A program made the translations under genes and the position numbers. Positions 11,736-24,434 of a stretch of DNA of 52,950 nt are shown here, piece by piece. The stretch covers positions 25,371 to 78,320 of the forward strand of contig QKYT01000531.1 of NCBI GenBank assembly GCA_003550305.1, written 5' to 3'. How positions within the stretch are numbered: the stretch's first letter is position 1; every line of letters starts with the position of its first letter. Source of the DNA: Glomus cerebriforme (Eukaryota > Glomeromycota > Glomeromycetes > Glomerales > Glomeraceae). Under the pieces are notes generated by a model. The model searched no databases. It was given only the letters and a program-made list of their open reading frames with translations, and was not told the origin of the DNA.

Positions 11736-12675
11736 TTTGCTATTATATTTCTTTTGGAAATTTGGTAAGATTATTAGATTTCAATACTATATATGTTTAT
11801 TATTGAGCATTATTGATTATTATTGGAATTTCAGCTAATACAGGTTTAGAAAAAAGTATAAAGTTAGTTAGCAGAAATACGTTGTACGCTTGAGGTGTGT
11901 GACCAAAATGATATTTGCTTCTGCAGAAATTAATTTTTATCGCATGTTCTAATTGAAATGTTTTTTGAATTTATCTATAAACTATTAATTATGTACAGAA
12001 CACAATAAATCTTAATCACAATTTGCTTTTGAAGCTGAGAGACATTATTAATATTTGCTTCTCAAAACAGTTGTAATATCAATTTCATAACAATAAATTA
12101 TTTATAGTGGAAGAAATAATATCATATTCACAATTTTTTTTCATTTTATTTTTTTTTAAATATAGTTCTGGCGAAATAAGGTTAATCTGTAGAAATATTT
12201 TTCCAATTTGAAATATTTTAAAACTTTAATCTAGACCTCTTTTGATACAAGACTGATGATTATTTTTCGTAATCTAATTGGAAGGATGTGAGTTTTCCAA
12301 TCCTACCACCTCTCCTGCATGACCACGTAATGCAAATCATACAGTACATTTAATTAATATTATACTTGGGTGCATCAAGGAAGATTAATTTGATAATTAA
12401 ATAGATAGGTAACAGATCAGATTCGGACCATCTATCGTACTGGAAAGAATTACAAAAATTCCTAAATTTCTTCTTTATTTAATTTATGATTTTGACTGGA
12501 ACTAGAATTTTACCCGAATTACTACCGGAATAAAAGATAATGGATAGATTGAAAATTTTATATTCAAATTTAATAAAGGTTATTTACTTGCAAGTGAATG
12601 CATATTGATTTATTTTCTTATATAATTATATTCATTCATATTTATTTATAAAACTTTAAAATATAGTTTATTTCC
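11736..12675. other. intergenic, convergent 3' flanks
   Basis: It lies between the 3' ends of a + strand kinase and a minus-strand BTB gene. AT-rich with T-runs. No open frame, repeat or relic could be supported. Confidence 0.45.
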
Positions 12676-14236
12676 TTATATCTTAGTTACCCTAAAGGCT
12701 TCAATCTCCTCGATCTTATATTTGCCATAGCTTTCTATATTATGTTCATAATCATGGTCATTATCAATATATAAATACTTACCTCGCATCTCTAAATCAG
12801 TACCAAACCCAAATCCATAATTACAATTGTATTCAACACCAATATTATAATTATTATGAATAGCATTCATATATGATGTTACACGACTTAATTTCATATT
12901 TTGAACATCATCATTTTCTTCAAAAGAAAAAATAAAACTATCATTACAATAAATATATAGATAAAGTTCATCATCAATAGAATATTCATAATCATCATCG
13001 TATTGACTACTATAATCATAAAACCCAATTGGAGTATAACCACCAAATATTTTTCGTGAATTTTGACATTTGACTAAAATTAAAATTGGTTCCTGTTCGT
13101 TGCATCTTTTATTAAAAGACCTATTATTAATTCTATCTCGGCTACCTCGATAAATAAGGTTAAATTTGTATAGTGAATCACTTTTATTATGAATAGCCTT
13201 TGCATCCTTTTTATTGATCCAGTTGGTAATTATAGAAATTGGCCCTGGTTTAATAATTTTCGATTCAACGTAATATTTTCCAATTCGTGGAGATAAAATG
13301 ATTGTTTTTGGTAAAGTATTTTTCGTATAAAATTCCGTAACTTCCTCGAAAATATGATTAGGAATTACGGCCTTAAATGGGTAAACTTTATCAAAAAATT
13401 CAGCAGAACTAATTTCTGTAAATCGAATAAGAGGAATGAATTTACTTAATGTTCTCTCCAATTTTTCATAATCCTCGTGATTCCATTTGACTCCATCATT
13501 GTTCTTATTTCTCAAACCTGGAATTTGTTGAATACCCCATTTAATTAAATAATTCCAAGCGACAACTTCTTCAATCTGCAAGTCATCTCGTTTGAGTAAG
13601 CCATAGAGAATATTCTTGTCAAGCAATAGAAACTCTTTTGAAGTAATAAATGGTTGCGGGTCATCACAGATGTACTCAAGACAATCATCTTGTAATTCCT
13701 TGCAAATATGAAGTTTAAAGGCTGTATAGAGAACATGAATAAAATTATGTTCAACCCAAACTGGTTTGTTTTCAATTAAATAAACTTGAATATGTTTAAG
13801 TAATTCCTCAAGAAGAAATTCGTCAGATGCAATTAACAATCTAAGAATATCTTCACTTGATTGATTTGTTAAATCCACTTCACTTGTATACATATACCTT
13901 TATTATTATTGAAAAGGGAGTTTGTTATTATATAATTTTATAAAATTAACAAAAAGTTTTATTTAATTATTATATTACTTACTTGAGAACAATTTCGAAA
14001 ATAGTAGGATTAATGTTTGGTTTTTTAAACTCAATCATATTATCCTTTTTAGTAATCCATATGGGTGATAATGCTCTTTCGAAATAAGATGAACGAGCTC
14101 TAAGGATATTTGAATGTGCACGAAATTCTTTTATATTTTGATTTTCTCCGACTTGAATAATAATGTCATAATCATTTGCATTAGTTAACATTAATGAAAG
14201 GTCCTCTAATAGTTTCGAGTGAAATTTTGTAGCCAT
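12676..14236 (-). CDS. BTB-BACK-TLDc domain protein (two exons, 491 aa)
   Basis: Exons are complement 13983-14236 and 12676-13897, with an 85-bp GTAAGT…AAAG intron in phase 2 (IVLK|YMYTSEV). Start ATG 14236. BTB (about 20-120) has DYDIIIQVGENQN and EFRAHSNILRARSSYF. BACK (about 125-230) has KRDDLQIEEVVAWNYLIKWG. TLDc (about 290-491) has LIYRGSRDR, IFGGYTPIGF, DSFIFSF and a C-terminal IEEIEAFRV. The loop between GGYTPIGF and SFIFSF is 27 residues, tyrosine- and aspartate-rich, and among the longest in the array. The SRDG motif of the other copies is SRDR here. First (lowest-coordinate) member of the five-gene tandem array; next neighbour is 2.1 kb away. Confidence 0.92.
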
Positions 14237-14799
14237 TTTTTTTTTTTAAAAAAAAAAAGAAATATTTTGATTAAGTTTATGTAAATCAAGTTAAATATAA
14301 TATATCTCTCTCATTTATCGGTTCAGTTTTTGGTAATTGGATTCGTGTTTAAAAACACGAGGAATGTATGAAGATCATTATATAGTATGATCAATTTTTC
14401 TTTGTTATTATGTACAAAAAAAATGTTAAATATGTGATACAATCGTGACGACAATTTCTTGATTATTTAATAATTATTTTCCAATTTTAAATAATATCCG
14501 TCCCTTTTCTTTTCACTCATTCTAAAAATTCATATTTATTTCAGAATAATCATAGAACGAGTCAATTATATTTATATTACTTTGCATTTTACGAAAATAT
14601 GAAACTTTCGGTAGTACATAATATTTGTGAAGATTTAACTTTTTTCGGCAAATCTGCAGTATTTTCCAATCCATCTATTTCTATCATTTCCATAACGACT
14701 CTTACGATCAATAGGTATTATAAAACATTTCAATTTTTCATGGATCTTTTCTGTTAATTCCAATTAATAATTATATTAAAATTAATATTTTAGATAATA
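14237..14799. other. upstream region of the first array gene
   Basis: AT-rich, with A-runs directly before the start codon. No open frame or element recognised. Confidence 0.4.
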
Positions 14800-14935
14800 T
14801 AGTTCATGGAGTGTTCTTCAATTTTCTCATAAATCAGCCGAGAGTACATTTTTAATGAGCTAAAATTGTTTGAATGCGCTCGAAATTCTTTTACATTATG
14901 TTTACCATAATAACATGAAATCGAAAAAAAATTGT
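14800..14935 (-). pseudogene. BTB exon-1 relic
   Basis: The plus strand between 14810 and 14930 aligns by eye with the complement of BTB exon 1 of the neighbours. GAATGCGCTCGAAATTCTTT (the antisense of KEFRAHS) is nearly unchanged. It is preceded by a CAGCCGAGAGTACATTTTTAA segment like the antisense of the 'FKSALSS.W' region. Small deletions destroy the frame, including one where 'IIQVG' should be encoded. No matching exon 2 was found nearby. This marks a former array member between the first and second intact genes. Confidence 0.65.
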
Positions 14936-16317
14936 TTTTCTTTTATTCTTCGAATAAAATTTAAGTTTCTACAACTTTATATATGTTGTTTTGCAAGTTT
15001 TACTAAGATAACCAAAGAAGGTTTAAATGCAAAATTATAATTTTAAAATATAATAATTTACAGTATATATATATAAGTCAATCAAAATTCTTGGTATGAT
15101 GAGAACAATGAAATCTTATCAGTTATGACGGGCAATAATAAAAATATCGTATTGTACATAAGATTATTTTTTTTTAACATAATTTAACCGACTATACTGT
15201 ATGATTAAAAATATTATGAAAATGGGTATTGGGCAATTTTAGATATGGTAGTATAAACCAAATATTGCTAATTGTTTAATCGTGATTAAAATTGATTATG
15301 ATGCAAAGTCATTAAAAGTTGTACGGAACTTTCAGCAGCATTTTGATCAAATGAAATCTCAATTTCCCCTGGTACAACATCACGAAATGGCCAGCACTAT
15401 GGATTAAGTTGGCACGCACACGTGACGGATAATGTAGCCACAGACTTTTGTGCAACATTTATCTTAGATAACGCGCGCAATAGTAAGAAAAAAATACAAT
15501 GAAGAGTAAAAAAAAAAATAAAATATTTGGTATTTGTATTTTAAATCGAAAATTATTTATTTTGTATTCTAATGGTTTATAAATTACAAATATATTGCAA
15601 AGTTAAAGAATAAAATTAAAAAAAAAAACTTTTAAAACTTACAAAAAAAAAAAAGGTTTCAAACCTCTAAATTGAAATGTTAAAAGTTATAAACAAAAGA
15701 AATAAAAAACAAAAAGAGGAGTATAACTTACCACTAAGAAGCACAAAGTTTTTTACAGGAAAGAAAAAAAAAACCAGTAAAAAAAAAAAAAGAAAAAAAT
15801 GCGTTTGTAAAAATAAAATGTTTATTTAAAAAAAAGAAATAATAAAAGTTAAAGAATAAAAAACTTTACCTTAATACTCATAATAAAAGAAAAGAAAGAG
15901 CAATAGGAAAAGGGAGCTGTAGAAAAGAGAGAACGTTTTTGCAAAATTATAGTACAACGTAAACAAATAATATAATAAGGCTGATGCCCCCTTAAGATTT
16001 TCCGTAAAAAGTTATGAATATATCACGTGCGTGATATTTCGTGACATTATCTCCTGCGAAGCTGAATTTTATACATTAAAATAAGTTGGTTGTCCATTAT
16101 TTTTCTTCGATCCTTTTTATTATATACAGAATGCGGTCAGCGTTCCATTGAATCAAATCCTTAAACTAAATAAGTTATTTTTTAAGTACTTTGGGCGTAA
16201 AAATTCTTATAGTAACTATTTATTAATGGATTTCATAATTCTTATTTTAAATATTTAATATTTACATAGTTCATTATATCGATGAATTATTATCAGGGTT
16301 GACTGTACTCCAATAAT
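14936..16317. other. intergenic region with a long A-rich tract
   Basis: From about 15490 to 15920 the + strand is extremely A-rich, with many A(8-13) runs and two related segments (GTTAAAGAATAAAA near 15602 and 15847). It has no coding potential. Around 16019 ATATCACGTGCGTGATAT is a near-palindrome. Nothing else is recognised. Confidence 0.5.
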
Positions 16318-17789
16318 CTAAATTTCAACCACACTAAAAGCCTCGATTTCATCAATTTCATATGTTTCATCTTTATATTTGCTATTACATAATACTTCAT
16401 ATTTATCATTGTTGGATAAATGTAAATAAATATCAGTCAATTGTAAATTACAATCACCAAAGTTAATTTCCTCTTTCTGCCATTTACCCCATCTACCCCA
16501 ACCAGAAGTGATAGCATTTGATGGATCAATTACTCGGCTAATCTTCATGTTTTTAGTATCTTCACTATTTTCAAATGAAAATATGAAACTTTCAGTAGTT
16601 GAAACTGAACTCAACATAAGAGGGCTATATCCACCAAATACTTTGTCTAAATTTTTAGTTTTAATTAAAATCAATACAGGACCTCCTTGCTTAATACATT
16701 TATCTCGAACATTAAATATATTTCTATCACGACTTAAACGATAAATAAGGTTGAATTTATAAAATGAGTTCAAATTTTTCCTATTAATCCAAGTGATAAT
16801 TATATTACTAAGTTTTTGTTTAATAATCTTTGATTGAATCATTCCTCGTGGAGCCAAATTTGTTGTGTTTGGTAAGGTACATTTAATATAAAATTCTTCA
16901 ATTTCCTCATAAATTTGGTTAGGAATAATGGCCTTATAAGGACGAACTTTATCGAAATAATCATTATGAGAAATACCAACAAATCGAATAAGAGGAATAA
17001 ATCCATCCAAAGTTTTCTTTAATGCTTCATAATTTTCATTATTCCATTTTGTTATATCACTATTTTTATTCAAACCAGGAGTTTGTTTAATACCCCATTT
17101 AATTAACAAATTCCAAACGTCAATTTCTTCAACCTGCAAATCATCTTGTTCAAGTAAATTATGGATAATTTTCTCATCTAAGAGATTGACATTAAATGAT
17201 TGTGGATTTGAACAAATAGATTCAAGACAATAGTCTTGTAGTTTCTTGCAATTCATAAATTTATATACAGTATCAAAAATGAGATTATAATTTTCTTGAA
17301 TCCAGGTTGTTTTTTCCTCAATTAAATAATCTTGAGCATGGTTAAATAATTCTTTAATGAGCAATTCATCAGATGCAATTAGAAGTCCAAAAATATTTTC
17401 TCCTGTTTTTTTGGTTAAATCCACTTCCCCCGAATAAATGTATCTTAAAAAAAAAAAAAAAAGAAGAATAATTTTGGTTTATAATCGAATAACCAAAATA
17501 ATTTTATAAATTTATTAATTTAAAATATATCTTACTTTAGAATTATATCAAAATCAACTGGAGTAATATTTGGTTTGTTAAACGTGAACATGTCATCCTT
17601 CTTTGTAACCCATCTTGATGAGAATGCTTTTTCAAAATATTGAGAACGAGCACGTAAAATTATGGAATGTGCTCGAAATTCTTCTGTGTCTTCATTTTTT
17701 CCAACTTGAATAATAACATCGGTTTTATCAGAATCATTTAATATTGAAGAAAAATCTTTTGAAAGCTCAGAATAATAATTTGATTTCAT
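16318..17789 (-). CDS. BTB-BACK-TLDc domain protein (two exons, 459 aa)
   Basis: Exons are complement 17536-17789 and 16318-17443, with a 92-bp intron ending in a long T-run before AAG. The frame is open upstream to an in-frame ATG at 17822. I chose ATG 17789 because it gives MKSNYYSELSKDF aligned with the other copies and exactly the 254-bp first exon they all share. BTB has TDVIIQVGKNED and EFRAHSIILRARSQYF. BACK has EQDDLQVEEIDVWNLLIKWG. TLDc has LIYRLSRDRNIF, FGGYSPLML, ESFIFSF and IDEIEAFSV. The variable TLDc loop is the shortest of the family (7 residues), and RGSRDG has become RLSRDR. Second intact member of the array. Confidence 0.9.
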
Positions 17790-18430
17790 TTTAGAGCGAG
17801 GTAAAGTTGAAATTGAAAACATAAGCAATTAAATACTAACTACTATGACTATGACTATTAAAGATCTATTACAAGTAATACAGACTCAACTTTAATAATA
17901 ATCACGAAAAATTTATATGTAACGATTCATTCGAATAATCCCATCGTTGAAAAAAAAAATCAGATTATTGTTGTCACAATCACAATCAAAAAATCACTGT
18001 ATTGACAACAATAGCGTAATAATTATTATGTATTACAAATTAAAATTATAACTTTTGATCAATGTTTTAAAACAAAAAAACAATAAAAAACTTATTTAAA
18101 TTGTTTTGATCGTGTTTTAAACCACGTGCCATCCCTAAATATAACGCATTTTTACCATAAAATTTTTTTTCGTAATGTATTAATTAAACCCATAAAATAC
18201 AATAAAACAGCAAAACAGTAAATAACAGTCAATAACAGTAATCAATAACAATAAAACAGTAAATCATTTTTTTTTATTCAGTATATAAAAATGATTCTAT
18301 GAAAATCTGAAGTACAAAATTCCTTTTAAGTCAATCTTTTAACTTCAAATGTATTAGCTGTAATAAATATATTATTTCTTAATATTTCGAATAAATAAAT
18401 GTTAAAAACTTTATTGAAATTTAACTTATA
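17790..18430. other. intergenic region with ACAGTAA-type simple repeat
   Basis: Between about 18195 and 18265 the sequence repeats AACAGTAAA/AACAGTCAATA/AACAATAA units. Otherwise AT-rich with no open frame. It contains the upstream region of the 16318-17789 gene and the 3' flank of the next. Confidence 0.5.
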
Positions 18431-19980
18431 TTAAAGTACACTGACTTTAAAGGCTTCAATTTCCTCGATCATAAAAGTATCATAGTTACTTATATTGCAT
18501 TCATAATAACCACTATCATTATTAACATATATATTCTGATTTTGCATATAGAAATCACTACCACCAAAATTAAAACCATAACCGCCATTGTAATTATTAT
18601 AAATAGCATAATCATGCGATACTACACGGCTTAATTTCATATTTTGAGTATCATCGTTTTTTTCAAAAGAAAATATAAAACTATCTGTAGAAGAGATATA
18701 ACCATTATCATTATAACCATACCTACTACCATAATTATAACTTCTATTTCTGCTGATATTACGACAAAACCCAACTGGAGTATAACCACCAAATATTTTT
18801 TGCGAATTTTGACATTTGACTAAAATTAAGATTGGTTCCTGTAAGTTACATTCATTATTACATGAATTATTATCGATTCCATCTCGACTACCTCGATAAA
18901 TAAGATCAAACTTATATAGTGAATCACTTTTATTACGAGTAGCTTTTGCGTCCTTTTTATTGATCCAGTTGATAATTATAGAACTAAGTTTTTTATCAAT
19001 AATTTTCGATTCGATATGGATTTTCCCAGTTCGTGGAGGTAAAATTGTTGTTTTTAATGAAGTATTTTTCATATAAAACTCCATAATTTCCTCATAAATA
19101 TGGTTAGGAATAACGGCCTTGAATGGACGAACTTTATCAAAAAAATCAGTAGAATTAATTTCTGTGAATCGAATAAGAGGAATGAACTTGCTTAATGTCC
19201 CCTTTAATGCTTCATAATCCTTGCTATTCCATTTGGCTTTATCATTGTTCTTACTTCCCAAACCAGGAGTTTGTTGAATACCCCATTTAATTAAATAATC
19301 CCAAGCAACAACTTCTTCAATCTGCAAGTCGTCTCGTTTAAGTAAGCCATAAAGAATATCTTTATCAAGTGATGGAAACTCTTTTGAAGTGATGAACGGT
19401 TGCGGGTCTGTACAGATAGATTCAAGACAATGATCTTGCAGTTTCTTGCAATTAGAAAGTTTAAAGACTGTATGGAGCACATGAACAAAATTTTGTTCAA
19501 CCCAGGTTGATTGTTTTTCGATTAAATAATCTTGAACATGCTTAAGTAATTCCCCAAGGAGCAATTCGTCAGATGCAACTAACAGTCCAAGAATATTTGC
19601 ACCAGATAGTTTGGTTAAATCCACTTCACCTGTATACATATACCTTATTTTATTTATTATTGAAGATGATGTTAAAATAGTATAATTATATACAATAAAT
19701 TTATATGAATGAATTATATTGCTTACTTGAGAATCACTTCGAAAACAGTAGGATTAATGTTTGGCTTTTTAAACTCGATCATATTGTCCTTTTTAGTAAT
19801 CCATCTGGATGATAACGCACTTTTGAAATAAGGTGAACGAGCTTTAAGGATGTTTGAATGTACACGAAATTCTTTTGTATTTAGATTTTCTCCAACTTGA
19901 ATGATTACATTATGATCATCTGCACCATTTAACATTAATGAAAGTTCCTCTGAAAGCCTCGAGTAGAATTTTGAAGTCAT
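18431..19980 (-). CDS. BTB-BACK-TLDc domain protein (two exons, 488 aa)
   Basis: Exons are complement 19727-19980 and 18431-19643, with an 83-bp phase-2 intron (VILK|YMYTGEV). ATG 19980 (MTSKFYSRLSEEL) is preferred over upstream codons because it aligns with the paralogues. BTB spans about 20-120 (HNVIIQVGENLN, EFRVHSNILKARSPYF), BACK about 125-235 (KRDDLQIEEVVAWDYLIKWG), and TLDc about 290-488 with LIYRGSRDG (about 332-340), IFGGYTPVGF, DSFIFSF and IEEIEAFKV. The loop before SFIFSF is 28 residues, the longest in the family, and is rich in Asn, Arg, Tyr and Gly. It is close in sequence to the 12676 and 22925 genes across BACK and to the LIYRGSRDG block, so the loop difference stands out. Confidence 0.92.
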
Positions 19981-20882
19981 TTTAATAAGTTGAAGTTGGT
20001 AGCACTCCAAATTGACACATTTTATTTATTTGCAAACCTTTGTGAACTAAAAAAAAAATCATTCGTCATTATTCGTAATTGGCGCACGATTGAAATCGGG
20101 TTATCCCGATATTATACTTTAAAATACATTTTTGGCATTTAAAGGAAGTCCTAAAATTGACAACAATTGCTGTACAAATGTGTCGCATAATCTAACGATA
20201 TATTCGGCGTAAACTGTCACCAGATTTCAGACGCTTAGGTATTATGATTTATAAGCATAAATGATGTAGAGGCTATCCTTAACAGTTAATCTCAACATTT
20301 GGCCGATTGTACCACCAATTATGTCGATCAATAAGTGGTGCAGTAAGATCAGAAATATACATGTCGTGTAAATCTTTCCTTTTTTAGACAATTTTTTGAT
20401 AATGCCAGTCAGAATTTTATTACTCTTCATAATTCCGACCCTGAAAAAATGCGTATATACAGTATTTCTGGGTCCTGGCGCAGTAATAATAATAAAATGT
20501 AAACTGTTTTATTTCCAGGTTAGATAACTTTAGTTAGTATTGTATAAAATATGAAGTAGAAATTACATAATTTTATTAATAAATTCCAGTCAAATAAATA
20601 ATTTACAAATAGAAATCACGTCTTTGTCAAAGTATAAGAATAGAAATTGCCTATATATGCGTCGTACGATCATAAATTTTTTTAAAAAAAATATTTTCCA
20701 ATTTTACGAACGAAATTATTCCTAACACTAATTTTTTTAAAAAATAAAAGTCGTTCAATATTAATTGATATTTAATATTATTACCAAAAATCTATTTACA
20801 AAATCATAATAATATTCAATACCCGGTAATATACAGATCATCTCCAATCTAAACGAAAAAATCTATGCATATTCATCATTGA
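19981..20882. other. intergenic region, slightly GC-richer core
   Basis: The segment 20140-20480 is less AT-rich than its surroundings and contains a 62-codon minus-strand open frame (20242-20430) without a recognisable domain. It may be an old transposon fragment, but I found no inverted ends or target duplication. Nothing else is seen. Confidence 0.4.
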
Positions 20883-22392
20883 TTATCTAGATTTTTTAAC
20901 TACATCAAAGGCTTCGATTTCTTCAACTTCATATGCTTCATTTCTATATTCACTACCATCCTTATTTAATTTTTCATAATTACCACTATAGGATAAAGAT
21001 AAATAATCATTTTTTAATTTTAAATCACCTTTACCAAAGTTAATATCGTCCATATCCTTCCATCCACCCCATTCATCATAATTAGAATAATTATAAATAG
21101 CATACGACGGTTTGGTTACACGACTAATCTTCATATTTTTAGTATCTTCATCATTTTCAAATGAAAATATGAAACTTTTATTGGTTGATATAAAACATTG
21201 ATTTTTATTTGACCATCCAACAGGATTATATCCACCAAATATTTTGATTAAACATTTCGTTTTAATTAAAATCAATATAGCACCTTCTTGTTCAGTACAT
21301 CTATTTCGAATATTGTTATTTCCATCATGACTCTTATAATAAAAAAGATTAAAACTATAAAACGAATTATTAATATGATTGCAATCTTTTTCGTTAATCC
21401 AATTGATAATTATACTAGAAAGTTTTGGTTTAATAATTTTTGATTGGATCATTCCTGTTCGTGGAGACAAATTGGTTGTTCTTGGTAAGGTACCTTTAAT
21501 ATAAAATTTTTCTATTTCTTCGTAAATATGGTTAGGAATAATAGTCTTATAAGGACGAACTTTATCAAAATAATCATCAGGAGAAATTTCCATAAATCGA
21601 ACGAGAGGAATAAATTGATTCAAAGTTTTCTTTAACGCTTCATAATTCTTATTATTCCATTTTGTTTTATCATTATTCTCATTTCCCAAACCATGAGTTT
21701 GTTCAATACCCCATTTAATTAACCAATTCCAAACGACAACTTCTTCAATCCGTAAATCATCTCGTTTAAGTAAACCATAAAGAATATCTTTATCTAATGA
21801 GGTGAAATGATCTGAAGTTATAAATGGTTGTGGATTTGAACAAATAAATACAAGACAATAATCTTGCAGTTTCTTGCAATTTGTAAGTTTAAATACAGTA
21901 TTAAGAATAAAAGTAAATTTTTTTGAACCCAAATTGCTTGTTTCTCAATTAAATAATCTTGAACATGGTTAAATAATTCATCAATGAGCAGTTCATCGGA
22001 TGCAACTAAAAGACCAAAAATATTTTCACCTTGATATTTTGTTAAGTCAAGTTCACCCGTGTAAATATATCTTAAAAAAAAAGAGAATAATTAATTAACT
22101 AAAATAAATATAATAAGATTATTATAAAATATTTCTTACTTTAAAACCATATCAAAAACTATTGAAGTAATATTTGGTTTGTTAAACATGATTACATCAT
22201 CCTTCTTTGTAATCCATCCAGACGAAAATGCACTTTTAAGGTATGGAGAACGTGCACGTAAAATAATTGAATGCGCTCGAAATTCTTTCATATCTTTATT
22301 TTTACCAACTTGAATGATAACATTGTAATCATCAGAATCATTAATAATAAAGAAAAATCTTTTGAAAGCCCTGAATGAAAAATTGAAGTCAT
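20883..22392 (-). pseudogene. BTB-BACK-TLDc gene with two 1-nt deletions
   Basis: The family layout is complete: exon 1 complement 22140-22392, exon 2 complement 20883-22070, donor GTAAG, acceptor TTAAG. Exon 1 is 253 bp rather than 254: one A is missing where paralogues encode 'LNDSDDY' (near 22340), which shifts the frame before the BTB core. In exon 2 one T is missing at 'VQKNFTF' (near 21925), after which the frame is open to the stop. Downstream BACK (KRDDLRIEEVVVWNWLIKWG) and TLDc (FGGYNPVGW, KSFIFSF, VEEIEAFDV) are well kept. Both lesions lie in short homopolymers, so sequencing or assembly error is possible. Otherwise it is a very young pseudogene. The repaired reading would be about 480 residues long. 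Confidence 0.85.
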
Positions 22393-22924
22393 TTTAAAAG
22401 ACGAAGTTAAAATGAAATAGAAGATGGATATGTCAAATGTACTTTGTTTACTCATGTAATACAAGTAACATACTGCAAATGGGACCCAAAATATGTATAA
22501 AGTAATCCGTAGATCCCGTAGATCTTTACAGTTTAAACCGGATAATTATGCAAATTCAGCCCTGAATAAGATGCGTAATAGGATTAACATTACTACATTA
22601 GTATTTTTCAGGGATCTATACAAACTTCTATCTTTAGTATCTTTAGTAATCACGGGATAAATTTTCGTTAGAATTAATTTTTAATTCTTCGAATAAAACT
22701 TAGAATATAACTTAGCATAACGCGAATATTTATTCAAGGACATCAAAGAAGGTATAATTATCATTTATTTTTCCTAAATAATTAACCTTAATCAAATCAC
22801 ATTGCACCTATTTATTTTTATTACAAATGAATACATTATTATTAATACATTAGCTGAAACTTTGCCGATATAGATGAAATACTTACGACGTGAAAGTCAA
22901 AAATATTTGTCACTTCTCTAATAG
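22393..22924. other. intergenic region, nothing recognised
   Basis: It contains the upstream region of the frameshifted copy and the 3' flank of the next gene. No repeat or open frame is supported. Confidence 0.4.
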
Positions 22925-24434
22925 TTATTCACTTGATTGTTTCACTACTCTAAAGGCTTCAATTTCCTCGATTGTATATTCACCAGTGCCATTTATGTTG
23001 CACTCGTAATTATAACCATCATAAACATCTAACTTCTCATTTTGCATAAATAAATCGTCACCACCAAAATTAAATCCATAATGACTATTGTAATTATTAC
23101 AAATAGCATATTGATGCGAAATTACACGACTTAATTTCATATTTTGAGTATCATCATTTCTTTCAAAAGAAAATATAAAACTATCTGTAGAAGGAATATA
23201 TTCATTATTGTTGAATCCCAAACTACCATAAATATAACCTCGATAAAATCCAACCGGAGTATAACCACCAAATATTCTTACCGAATCTTGACACTTGACT
23301 AAAACTAAAATTGGTTTCTGTAAGTTACAATTTGCAATAAATGAATCATTACTTATTCCATCTCGGCTTCCTCGATAAATAAGGTCAAAGTTGTATAATA
23401 AATTATTTTTAGCCTTTGCGTCTTTTTTATTGATCCAGTTGATAATAATAGAAATAAGTTTTGGATCAATAATTTTCGATTCAATATAGTTTTTTCTAAT
23501 TCGTGGAGGTAAAATTGTTGTTTTAGGTAAACTATTTTTCATATAAAATTCCATAATTTGCTCAAAAATATGATTAGGGATAATGGCCTTGAATGGACGA
23601 ACTTTATCAAAAAATTCAGCTGAACTAATTTCCGTAAATCGAATAAGTGGAATGAACTTATTCAATGTACTCTCCAATGCTTTATAATCTTTATTATTCC
23701 ATTTGGCTATATCATTATTCTTACTTGTCAAATCAGGAGTTTGTTGAATGCCCCATTTAATTAAATAATCCCAAGCGACAACTTCTTTAATTTGTAAGTC
23801 TTCTCGTTTAAGTAAACCATAGAGAATATCTTTATCTAATGAGAGAAAGCTATTAGAAGTAATAAATGGTTGTGGATTTAAACAAATAGATTTAAGACAA
23901 TAATCTTGTAATGTTTTACAGTTCACGAGTTTGAAAACTGTATTAAGGACAAGAGTAAAATTTTTTTTAACCCAGGATGATTGATTTTCAATTAAATAAT
24001 TTTGAACATATTTAAATAATTCTTCAATTAGCAATTCGTCAGATGCAACTAACAATCCAAGAATATTTTCGCCTGATTGTTTGGTTAAATCCACTTCTCC
24101 TGTATACATATACCTTTATTAATAAAGAAGTAGTTATTATTATATAAATTTTCTAGATTTGAAATGAATTATTATAATACTTAAGAATAATTTCAAAAAC
24201 AATAGGGTTAATGTTTGGCTTTTTATATCCAATCATACTGTTCTTTTTGTTAATCCATGCGGCTGAAAATGCACCTTTAAAATATGGACAACGAGCACGT
24301 AAAATTACTGAATGAGCACGAAATTCTTTCATATTTTGGTTTTCACCAACTTGAATAATAACGTCGAAGTCATCAGCATCATTTAATATCAAAGAAAAGT
24401 CTTTTGAAAGACCAGAATAAAATTTTGGAATCAT
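22925..24434 (-). CDS. BTB-BACK-TLDc domain protein (two exons, 480 aa)
   Basis: Exons are complement 24181-24434 and 22925-24113. The 67-bp intron is the shortest of the family and its donor is GTATTA instead of GTAAG, so splicing may be weaker. If unspliced, the frame runs only nine residues past the splice site (YYNNSFQI) to a stop. Start ATG 24434. BTB has FDVIIQVGENQN and EFRAHSVILRARCPYF. BACK has KREDLQIKEVVAWDYLIKWG. TLDc has LIYRGSRDGI, IFGGYTPVGF, DSFIFSF and IEEIEAFRV. The variable loop is 21 residues, rich in Gly and Asn. Last member of the five-gene array; upstream lies the transposon-rich desert. Confidence 0.9.

Noticed and set aside
17790..17822. Upstream ATG (17822) as start of the 16318-17789 gene
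   Set aside because: It would add 11 residues not present in any paralogue; ATG 17789 restores the shared 254-bp exon.
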